Source: JBCDBY01 sp039182715 (GTDB taxonomy: Bacteria; Planctomycetota; PLA2). From it: a stretch of DNA of 19,663 nucleotides. The position numbers and the translations under genes are program-made. The number at the start of each line of letters is the position of its first letter. Within the stretch, counting starts at the first letter, position 1. Below, piece by piece: positions 8,042-14,618 of the stretch. The notes under the pieces are model-generated. The model made no database searches. It was not told the DNA's origin and saw nothing but the letters and a program-made list of their open reading frames with translations. Location of the stretch: assembly GCA_039182715.1 (NCBI GenBank), contig JBCDBY010000046.1, positions 1 through 19,663 of the forward strand, given 5' to 3'.

Positions 8042-9571
8042 ATGCCCTCTCGATTCTCACTCACCGGCAACGACCTCGACTTGGACGCCGTCCGGCGGCT
8101 GTCCGCTGCCGAAGCGCCCCGCATCACCGTACCGGCAGCGGTCCGCAAGACCGTCCGGAACGCGGCGAACTTCGTGGAGGAGCTGCGCGACCGGCCGCTT
8201 CCCGTCTACGGCATCACGACGGGTTTCGGGCGGCTGGCCAACGTACGGATCGAGGAGGGGGACCTCGCGAAGCTGCAGGAGCACCTGATCGTCAGCCACG
8301 CGGCCGGCGTCGGACGGACGCTCCCGGAGCACGAGGCGCGCATGGCGATCGTGGTGCGGGCCAACACGCTGGTCAGCGGCCATTCGGGCGTGCGGCTGCG
8401 GACACTGGAATTGCTGGTCGCGCTCTGGAACGAACGGATCACGCCGGTCGTGCCCTCGCGCGGATCGGTCTGCGCGAGCGGGGACCTCGCGCCGCTGGCG
8501 CACATCGCCCTGACGCTGCTCGGCAAGGGCGAGGCATTTCATCACGGCAAGCTGGTGAAGTCGCGGAGCGCCCTGAAGAAGGCGGGGCTCGCGCCGCTCA
8601 CGCTCGGTCCGAAGGAAGGACTGGCGCTGATCAACGGGACCTCGGTGGCCACGGCGATCCTTGCGATCGTTCTCGTCGAGGCGCAGGACCTGATCCGACT
8701 GGCCGATGTGGCGGCGATGATGACGCTGGAGGCGCTCCTGGGCAGCGACCGGCCGTTCGACGAGCGCGTGCATGCGCTGCGTCCGCACCCGGGGCAGCGG
8801 GCCACGGCGGCCAATCTCCGCACGCTGCTGAAGGGCAGCCGGATCCTGCCGTCGCACAAGGAGAGCGATCACAAGGTGCAGGACCCCTACTCCCTGCGCT
8901 GCGTGCCGCAGGTGCACGGCGCGTCGCGGGATGGACTGACGTTCGCGCGCGAGACGGTGGAGCGGGAGCTGAACGCGGTGACCGACAACCCGCTGCTCTT
9001 TCCGGAGGACGGCGACGTCATCAGCGCCGGCAACTTCCACGGCCAGCACGTCGCGCTCGCCGCCGACGTCGCCGCCGCGGCGATCGCGGAGCTCGCCAGC
9101 ATCTCGGAGCGGCGCATCGAGCAGATGGTCAATCCCGACCTTTCGAACCTGCCGGCGTTCCTCGCCAACGAGCCGGGCCTGAACTCCGGGTTCATGATGG
9201 CGCAGACGACCGCGGCGGCGCTGGTCAGCGAGAACAAGACGCTGGCGCATCCGGCGTCGGTCGATTCCATCCCGACCAGCGCGAATCAGGAAGACCACGT
9301 GTCGATGGGCATGTGGGCCGCGCGCAAGGCGCGCATGATCCTCGGCAACGTGCGCAGCGTCCTCGCGATCGAATTCCTCGCGGCCGCGCAGGCGCTCGAC
9401 TACCAGGAGCTCAAACCGGGCCGCCGCCTCGAAAGCGTGCGCGCCACCATCCGCGAACACGTCCCCCACCTGGAGAAGGACCGCTATCTCGCGCGCGACA
9501 TCGAGACGGTGACGCGGTTGATGGAGGACGGGAGGTTGTTGGAGAAGGCCGGGGCGTTGGAGGCGTTCTAG
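8042..9571 (+). CDS. hutH: Histidine ammonia-lyase (MIO enzyme)
   Basis: A 509-aa, full-length enzyme that converts L-histidine to urocanate and ammonia, the first step of histidine degradation, in the cytoplasm. The MIO cofactor precursor Ala145-Ser146-Gly147 is in GSVCASGDLAPLAH. The catalytic residues known from Pseudomonas putida HutH all appear shifted by 3: Tyr56 (YGITTGFG), His86 (SHAAGVG), Asn198 (INGTS), Gln280/Tyr283/Arg286 (QDPYSLRC) and Glu417 in NQEDHVSM. The Glu marks histidine lyase; phenylalanine lyases have Gln there. One oddity is Cys144 just before the MIO Ala, where most HutH have Gly. No hutU, hutI, hutG or transporter is adjacent. A MIO aminomutase is a less likely alternative. 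The sequence ahead of the ATG is GC-rich with only a weak RBS (GGGG). Confidence 0.93.
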   Translation: MPSRFSLTGNDLDLDAVRRLSAAEAPRITVPAAVRKTVRNAANFVEELRDRPLPVYGITTGFGRLANVRIEEGDLAKLQEHLIVSHAAGVGRTLPEHEARMAIVVRANTLVSGHSGVRLRTLELLVALWNERITPVVPSRGSVCASGDLAPLAHIALTLLGKGEAFHHGKLVKSRSALKKAGLAPLTLGPKEGLALINGTSVATAILAIVLVEAQDLIRLADVAAMMTLEALLGSDRPFDERVHALRPHPGQRATAANLRTLLKGSRILPSHKESDHKVQDPYSLRCVPQVHGASRDGLTFARETVERELNAVTDNPLLFPEDGDVISAGNFHGQHVALAADVAAAAIAELASISERRIEQMVNPDLSNLPAFLANEPGLNSGFMMAQTTAAALVSENKTLAHPASVDSIPTSANQEDHVSMGMWAARKARMILGNVRSVLAIEFLAAAQALDYQELKPGRRLESVRATIREHVPHLEKDRYLARDIETVTRLMEDGRLLEKAGALEAF

Positions 9572-9635
9572 GAGGGGACGGAGGCGCGGGGGATGGCGCG
9601 CGGAGACGCGGGGGCACCGCGGAAGCGCGGAGGGG
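9572..9635 (+). repeat. Purine-rich period-8 repeat directly after the hutH stop
   Basis: It starts right after the TAG of hutH. In the gene's sense it is almost all G/A/C (GGAGGCGCGGGGGATGGCGC, then GGAGACGCGGGGGCACCGCG and GAAGCGCGGAGG). It shares about 25 of 26 bases around 9597-9622 with the repeat at 13460-13537 read on the minus strand. It forms an imperfect inverted repeat with 9729-9799. Confidence 0.6.
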
Positions 9636-9658
9636 GCTTCGGCCGCCCGAAGGCCCCC
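9632..9658 (+). terminator. Strong GC hairpin downstream of hutH
   Basis: GGGGGCTTCGG (9632-9642) pairs with CCGAAGGCCCCC (9647-9658), with one bulged base and a 4-nt loop. It is followed by CGTTCTCATCCTGT, which has only a poor T-run. It lies 60 bp after the hutH stop and may act as a terminator for hutH, or in both directions for the two convergent genes. Confidence 0.45.
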
Positions 9659-9728
9659 CGTTCTCATCCTGTGGCACGGGTCGTCCAAAACGCGTGAATG
9701 GATAGGAGCGGGACAAGCCTCCCGCAAT

Positions 9729-9799
9729 CCCTCCGTGCTTCCGCGAAGCCTCCGCGCTTCCGCGCGACATTTCCCCCGCGCCTCCCAGCCCTCTGCGCC
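9729..9799 (-). repeat. Purine-rich period-8 repeat directly after the TIGR03790-type gene stop
   Basis: Read on the minus strand it begins immediately after the TGA at 9800-9802, with GGCGCAGAGGGCTGGGAGGC, and continues with GCGCGGAAGCGCGGAGG and CGCGGAAGCACGGAGG. It is clearly related to the repeat after hutH (inverted) and to the repeat at 13460-13537 (same strand). Between the two arms, 9660-9728 holds nothing recognisable. Confidence 0.6.
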
Positions 9800-12457
9800 T
9801 CACCGACTGACTTGCACCCCTCCCAGCTTCTGCGGCTCCGCCGGCGTCAGAAGGAAGTAGCGCGCCTTGACCTCGTCGAAGACGAGTTCCATCGCCTGCG
9901 GCACCGCCTTCTTGCCTTTCGGCGGGCGACGGCTGGAGGGGATCGTCAGCACGCGCAGGTTCTTCACCGGCTTCCAGCGGGTCCCTTTCGTCGTGCGGTA
10001 GTCGAGCTTCCAGCCCGTCTTGAGCTCGGCATCCTTGCCCGGGAGCAACAGCAGGCCGCCGATCGCCTTCTTCGGGCGCTTGCCCCAGCTCAGCTCGTAG
10101 TAGCCGCGCCGCGCCTGGTTGACGCTCGGCGCCGGCACGTCGGGCGCCACGCGCCCCATGCGCGGACGGTTCCCCGGCTGCGCCCCGGTCAGCAGCAGGT
10201 CGAGATCGACCGCGCCCTTCGGCCGGTAGTCGATCTCGATCTCGTGCCAGCCCGATGCGAGTGACGCCGTGCGGTAGAGCTGCGGACGCAGCGGCGCGCT
10301 CGGTCCAAGGGAGCTGCCGTTGATTTTGATTTCCACCGCACCGCGCCCAAGCAGATTGAACTGGTAGAGCCCGGGCCGCAGCGCTTCGAACTTTCCGCGC
10401 AGCAGGAGCCGCTGGATGTCCTTGCGCCCCTTGAACCGGTCGGCCAGGCGCGGTCCGGTCATGCGCGGACCGATGGAAGAGACAACCACCTCCTCCTTGT
10501 CGTTGATCGTGCCGGCAAGTCCGAGGACCGTCGCCACCTTCTCCTTGTGACCGCGCGCCTGCGGCGGTTCGGTCACCTCCACGTCGAGCACGGAACGCCG
10601 GCCGTCTTCGAGCACGATCAGCCGGACGGGCCCCGGACCCACCGACTCGCTCGGCACCTCGCCGCTCGTCGCGACGACGCGGGAGCCGTACCGCACCTCG
10701 ACCTTGCCCTTCGTCTCGAACCGGATGGGCTCGCCGTAGACGACGCGCATCGGCGGGCGGGCGCGGCCGCCGATCTCGAACTGCTTGCGCGCCTGCGTCG
10801 CGATCGGGTCGCGTGCCACGGCGACGACGCGGAAGTCGTGCTCCCCGTCCGGCACGTCGAGTTCGAAACTCGGCCCGACACCGACACGCGCCCCGTCGAG
10901 CCAGTACTCGAACTCGGCCTCGCCCTTCGGCTCGATCGTCACGCGACCCGTCCACGGTTGCGCGGGCGCGGTGACCTCGAAGGTCGGCGGCGTGGCGAAC
11001 GGCTGGCACAGCCCATCGCCCGCGACCATGAGCTGGTACGGCCCGTGCACCGACTGGTAGAACGCCTCCGCGAGGTTGCAGCCGTCCGCGTAGAAGGCGT
11101 GAATGAGCGGGTTGGGGAACTTCAGATGGATGGCGAGCGGCTCCATCACCGTGCCGCTCGATCCCGCGGCGCCGAAGCGCAGGAACTCGGTCAGCTTCGT
11201 CTGACCGGCAGTGCCGAAGTGCGCGCCGAAGCTGGTCAGGTGCTCGAGGATCGCGCCCGGAAGGATGCGACTGCCCGACGGACCCCACTGGAACGACGCC
11301 GTCCCGACGACGGCGCCGATGACGTCGTCGCACTTCTTCGGGATAAGCGTGTTGGGCATCAGGAGGACCTTGCGCCCGCGCGCACGCAACGCGCTCTCCA
11401 GCGCGGGGAAGAACTGTTCGCGCGCGGTCGAACGCACGTTGTTGTTGCGGCAGATGTAGACGGTTCCGTCCGGCTTGGTCCCGTCCGCGCCGGCGCTGCG
11501 ACGCAGGTACTCGACGACCTCCGGCACGCTGTTGCCGCGAAAGCCGGTATAGCCGAGCTGCACCGCCAGCACGTAGCGATGCAGACTGTTCTCGTCGTCG
11601 ACCGGCTCGCCCGCCGCGTTCCACGCCTTCGCCGCGCGAAAGCCGCGCGTCTCGCGCAGGCCGGCGAGCGCCGTCTTGATGCGCGCCAGCGTCGGCTCCC
11701 AGCGCTCGTCCTCCTCCAGCGCGCGAAACGCCTTGTCCGACTCGACCATGTTGACCTGCCGGAAGCCGCGGGCGGCCGCCTGATCGAGCGCGCGAAACGC
11801 GCCGTCGGCGTCGCCCAGCGCCGCCAGACAGGACGCGTAGGCGACCCAGACGCGGCCGTAGCCCGGGGCCACGGCCACAAACGCCGCATAGGCGTCGCGC
11901 GCCTCCGCCAGCTTGCCTTCGCGATGCAGCCGGTTCGCCTTCATCGCCAGGTTGCGTTGCTCACCGGAGAGCGGCTTGTTGTTCGGGCTGCCGAGACGGA
12001 AGTAGCGATTCGACTCGCGCACGCGCCGCTGCCCCGTGACGACATCCCAGACCGGCTCGCCCGCTTCGACCTGACGATACAGATAGCTGAACCCGGTCAG
12101 CGACGCCTGCCCCCCGTTGAACTGCGTGCGCTGCTTGCCGAGCTGCTTGCGGAAGCTGACGGCATAGGGGAAGTCGGCCGAGTACGCGATCAGGTCGATC
12201 GTGCCGTCGAGCCGCGCCGCGACCGGCTTCCAGATGAGCTCCTGGAACGGCGCGAGGTCGATCACGCCGTCGTGCGGCACGCGGTCGAGCACGAGCAGAT
12301 TGCGCGCCGGAATCGAGCGCAGCTTGCGGTACTCGTTGGCGATGCGGCGGGACGCAGGCGAGCGACCGTTGACGACGAGGAGCGTCGACTCGGGGCCACC
12401 GCCGGCCTGCACGGAGGACGCCAGCACGAGGAGACAGAGAAGGGACGCACGGGGCAT
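9800..12457 (-). CDS. Exported TIGR03790-type protein with TPR-like insert and C-terminal beta domains
   Basis: An 885-aa protein. The start at ATG 12457 gives a signal peptide, MPRASLLCLLVLASSVQA, cleaved before GGG; the frame stays open further upstream, but that part crosses an intergenic repeat. The N-terminal domain (STLLVVNGRSPASRRIANEY, then SIPARNLLVLDRVP) matches my memory of the TIGR03790 family, which is common in planctomycetes and of unknown function. Its second half carries the usual FYADGCNLAEAFYQSVHGPYQ-like end and MVAGDGLCQPFA. Between the halves, at about 175-260, is a TPR-like stretch (REGKLAEARDAYAAFVAVAPG...). Beyond about 520 are beta-rich modules, including a PA14-like one (LRPGLYQFNLLGRGAVEIKI). 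It is probably periplasmic or cell-surface. No catalytic motif is evident. Confidence 0.82.
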   Translation of the reverse strand: MPRASLLCLLVLASSVQAGGGPESTLLVVNGRSPASRRIANEYRKLRSIPARNLLVLDRVPHDGVIDLAPFQELIWKPVAARLDGTIDLIAYSADFPYAVSFRKQLGKQRTQFNGGQASLTGFSYLYRQVEAGEPVWDVVTGQRRVRESNRYFRLGSPNNKPLSGEQRNLAMKANRLHREGKLAEARDAYAAFVAVAPGYGRVWVAYASCLAALGDADGAFRALDQAAARGFRQVNMVESDKAFRALEEDERWEPTLARIKTALAGLRETRGFRAAKAWNAAGEPVDDENSLHRYVLAVQLGYTGFRGNSVPEVVEYLRRSAGADGTKPDGTVYICRNNNVRSTAREQFFPALESALRARGRKVLLMPNTLIPKKCDDVIGAVVGTASFQWGPSGSRILPGAILEHLTSFGAHFGTAGQTKLTEFLRFGAAGSSGTVMEPLAIHLKFPNPLIHAFYADGCNLAEAFYQSVHGPYQLMVAGDGLCQPFATPPTFEVTAPAQPWTGRVTIEPKGEAEFEYWLDGARVGVGPSFELDVPDGEHDFRVVAVARDPIATQARKQFEIGGRARPPMRVVYGEPIRFETKGKVEVRYGSRVVATSGEVPSESVGPGPVRLIVLEDGRRSVLDVEVTEPPQARGHKEKVATVLGLAGTINDKEEVVVSSIGPRMTGPRLADRFKGRKDIQRLLLRGKFEALRPGLYQFNLLGRGAVEIKINGSSLGPSAPLRPQLYRTASLASGWHEIEIDYRPKGAVDLDLLLTGAQPGNRPRMGRVAPDVPAPSVNQARRGYYELSWGKRPKKAIGGLLLLPGKDAELKTGWKLDYRTTKGTRWKPVKNLRVLTIPSSRRPPKGKKAVPQAMELVFDEVKARYFLLTPAEPQKLGGVQVSR

Positions 12458-12504
12458 GCGCCACACTCTATCCGGAGGGGGTTGGGGAAGTCTGAGCGTT
12501 GGTT

Positions 12505-12654
12505 GGCCACAGAAACACAGAAACACAGAAGCCTTCGCTCGGAGTTTCAGGCCGTCCGGAGGCGCCCATTCCGAGCCAAAAGAAGAAAGGCTCGGTTCCG
12601 CAGTCACGGGACGGCGGACCCGAAGCCCTTCTGTGTTTCTGTGTTTCTGTGGCC
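12505..12654. repeat. 150-bp nested palindromic repeat element with perfect 27-bp ends
   Basis: The left arm 12505-12531 (GGCCACAGAAACACAG...) and right arm 12628-12654 (...CTGTGTTTCTGTGGCC) are perfect 27-bp inverted repeats, each made of 8-nt CACAGAAA units. Three further nested pairings lie inside: CTTCG 12533-12537 with CGAAG 12621-12625; GCCGTCC 12551-12557 with GGACGGC 12609-12615; and CCGAGCC 12571-12577 with GGCTCGG 12589-12595, around an A-rich 11-nt loop. The element sits in the gap between two minus-strand genes, 21 bp after the small lipoprotein's stop. It could be a MITE-like repeat or a transcript-end structure. Confidence 0.85.
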
Positions 12655-12675
12655 CATCAGGGCCCCAGCCACGCC

Positions 12676-13341
12676 CTAATTGAAGAGGAAGCTGAAGTTG
12701 CTCACGTCGAGCGAGAACGAGACCGTGTCGCCGCCGTTGAGGCTGGCGGTCACCGCGGCGTTGGAGCCGGCGGCGTAGGTGATCGTGCCCGTCAGGCTGT
12801 CGGTATCGGACACGCCGTAGACGAGCGAACCGCTGTAGTCGCGATCGGGCTGCGTCGGATCGACCTCGAAGTCGATCTGGTCGAGCTGGACCAGGCAACC
12901 GCCGGCATTGGTGGCGGTCACCACGCCGCCGATCTCGAGCAGGATCGCCGACGTGCGGGTCACCGCGAGGTTCACCTGACCGTTCTGCGAGCCGGACAGC
13001 TGCGCCGAGACGTTGGCCGTCTCGCCGATCTGGAATCCGTCCGAAAGATCGGCACCCCCAGCGCCTTCGACGACGCCCTGCACGGTCAGCGGGCCGACGT
13101 TGAACTGGAACTCGCCCGTCATCGGGTCATAGGTCGCCTGCGCCAACGTGTCGATCAGCTCGTCCAGCACGCCGTCCGTGTCCTCGAGTGAGTCCACGAG
13201 GCAGTCGGCGAGATCGAGGAAGACCGGGAGCTGGAAGATCGTGAGCGGTCCGCCGCCCCCGCTGCCATCGCCGCCGCCGCCGCCACAGGCCACGAGACCG
13301 GACAACAGCATCACGACGAGGGATCGCTTGGTTCGCTTCAT
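12676..13341 (-). CDS. Small secreted lipoprotein, unknown function
   Basis: A 221-aa protein. The start at ATG 13341 is preferred over 13380 because it opens a clean lipoprotein signal, MKRTKRSLVVMLLSGLVAC, with the acylated Cys at 19 and then a Gly-rich linker (GGGGGDGSGGGG). The rest is beta-rich and acidic, with TGEFQFNVGPLTVQG, ANVSAQLSGSQNGQVNLAV and DRDYSGSLVYGVSDTD, two Cys residues, and a C-terminus in alternating hydrophobic strands (FSLDVSNFSFLFN). I do not recognise a family. A GGAG lies immediately before the ATG, closer than ideal. It reads toward the nested palindrome and the TIGR03790-type gene. Confidence 0.8.
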   Translation of the reverse strand: MKRTKRSLVVMLLSGLVACGGGGGDGSGGGGPLTIFQLPVFLDLADCLVDSLEDTDGVLDELIDTLAQATYDPMTGEFQFNVGPLTVQGVVEGAGGADLSDGFQIGETANVSAQLSGSQNGQVNLAVTRTSAILLEIGGVVTATNAGGCLVQLDQIDFEVDPTQPDRDYSGSLVYGVSDTDSLTGTITYAAGSNAAVTASLNGGDTVSFSLDVSNFSFLFN

Positions 13342-13459
13342 CTCCGAAGTGTACGCCCCGGGGTGCCCCGATCCGGACAACGCGAACCTGTAATCGTTAC
13401 GGCTCGCGGGGCCGGCGTCCCAAGAGGCGACGAAGTCGAGGAAAGCCCCTTCGTTCCCA

Positions 13460-13537
13460 CTCCGCGTCTCCGTGTCTCCGCGGTGCCCCCGCGCCTCCGC
13501 GCGACATCACCCCGCGCCTCCCGACGCTCTACGCCTC
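13460..13537 (-). repeat. Purine-rich period-8 repeat directly after the YpdA-like gene stop
   Basis: On the minus strand it starts at the base after the TGA (13538-13540): GAGGCGTAGAGCGTCGGGAG, then GGCGCGGGGTGATGTCGCGC, GGAGGCGCGGGGGCACCGCG and the 8-nt series CGCGGAGA/CACGGAGA/CGCGGAGT. It is the same family as the two arms at 9572-9799. The remaining gap to the lipoprotein start (13342-13459) shows nothing clear. Confidence 0.6.
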
Positions 13538-14551
13538 TCAGGACTCGGGCACCGTCAACGGCGGCGGATCGTCCGGCGGCGGCTCCCCTGCCAACGCCGC
13601 GCCGATGCGCCGGGCGTGGATGTGGCAGTTCTCGATGAAGAGCGAGAACTCGTACTGCGTGCCCGCGGTCGCCGTGCCCGCCACGTAGAGCCCCGGCACG
13701 CTCGTCTGCATGGTCTGCTCGTCGACGCGCGGCCGCTCGGCGCGTCCCTCCAGTTCGGCGCCGAGCATGCGGAAGAGCGACATGTCCGCCTCGTATCCGG
13801 TCAGCAACAGAACGAAGTCGGCCGGCACCTGCAGGTCGCCCTGCGGCTCGCGGAGTGTGACGTGCGTGGCGGTGACGTGCAGCGGCTCGGACGGCATGAA
13901 ACAAGCGATCTCACCGCGATGGATGCGCCCTTTGAGCTCCGGCAGCAGCCAGTACTTCACGTGCCGCGCGTCGAACTCCTCCCGCCGGTAGGAGAGCGTC
14001 ACGTGCGCCCCCGCATGCCAGCATCTCAGCGCCGCCTCGACCGCGGAGTTCTTGCCCCCCACGATGAGCAGGCGCTGCCCGAAGTAGCGATGCGGCTCGA
14101 CGAACTCGTGGCTCACGTGCGGCAGCTCCTCGCCCTCGATGCCGATCGACCGCGTGCGCGCCATATCACCGGTCGCCAGCACGACGGCGTCGGCCCGGAT
14201 GGAGCCGCGGTCCGTGTGCGCCAGGAACCCGTCATCATCCCGGCGCAGCCCGCGCACCTCCTCATACGCACGCACCTCCAGCCCGCGCGCGACGACGACC
14301 TGTCGGAGGTAGGCGAGGTACTCCTCCTTCGTTGCCTTGCGCTGACCCGGCGTGACGAGCGGCACGCCGGCGATGCCGATGCGGTCGGCCGAGGAGAAGA
14401 AAGTCGTCTCCTGTGGGTAGCACGTAATCGTCGAACCGATCGGGCCCTTTTCGACCTGGATGTACTCGATGCCGCGGCGCTTGCACTCCCAGGCGGTCTC
14501 GAGCCCGATCGGACCGGCGCCGACGATCAGGACGCGCGTACGAACATGCAT
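13538..14551 (-). CDS. YpdA-like FAD/NAD(P)H-dependent oxidoreductase
   Basis: A 337-aa flavoprotein resembling YpdA/Bdr, the putative bacillithiol disulfide reductase. It has an N-terminal FAD loop VLIVGAGPIGLETA (about 7-20), the YpdA-type segment YPQETTFFSSADRIGIAGVP, a second ATG motif (VVLATGDMART), an NAD(P)H loop LLIVGGKNSAVEAAL (about 165-180), and the C-terminal VPGLYVAGTATAGTQYEFSL region. The Cys of the GGGPCG loop in Staphylococcus aureus and Bacillus YpdA (Cys14) is Ile15 here, so disulfide reductase activity by that Cys is doubtful. It acts in the cytoplasm; substrate unknown. It is divergent from the HEAT-VWA gene. The broader class of flavin monooxygenase-like proteins is the alternative. 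Confidence 0.85.
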   Translation of the reverse strand: MHVRTRVLIVGAGPIGLETAWECKRRGIEYIQVEKGPIGSTITCYPQETTFFSSADRIGIAGVPLVTPGQRKATKEEYLAYLRQVVVARGLEVRAYEEVRGLRRDDDGFLAHTDRGSIRADAVVLATGDMARTRSIGIEGEELPHVSHEFVEPHRYFGQRLLIVGGKNSAVEAALRCWHAGAHVTLSYRREEFDARHVKYWLLPELKGRIHRGEIACFMPSEPLHVTATHVTLREPQGDLQVPADFVLLLTGYEADMSLFRMLGAELEGRAERPRVDEQTMQTSVPGLYVAGTATAGTQYEFSLFIENCHIHARRIGAALAGEPPPDDPPPLTVPES

Positions 14552-14569
14552 GCGCGGATCGTACCCCTG

Positions 14570-14598
14570 TTGCGACGGGCTCCCCCAGCTCCTACGAT
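14570..14598 (+). promoter_or_regulatory. Candidate sigma70-type promoter for the HEAT-VWA gene
   Basis: TTGCGA (14570-14575) and TACGAT (14593-14598) are spaced by 17 bp, with 4 of 6 matches each. They lie in the 67-bp divergent gap ahead of the HEAT-VWA gene. The implied start near 14605 falls at the RBS (GAGGTG, 14605-14610), leaving a very short leader, so this is weak. Confidence 0.22.
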
Positions 14599-14618
14599 CG
14601 AAACGAGGTGGGACACTG

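Noticed and set aside
8057..9727. A long minus-strand frame opposite hutH, and similar long antisense frames opposite the TIGR03790-type and HEAT-VWA genes
   Set aside because: They are rich in Arg, His and Asp with no recognisable motif, and each lies fully opposite a gene with strong family evidence.
12505..12654. The nested palindrome as a CRISPR array or a plain intrinsic terminator
   Set aside because: The 8-nt units are contiguous without unique spacers, and the inverted arms are 96 nt apart with no T-tract after the stem.
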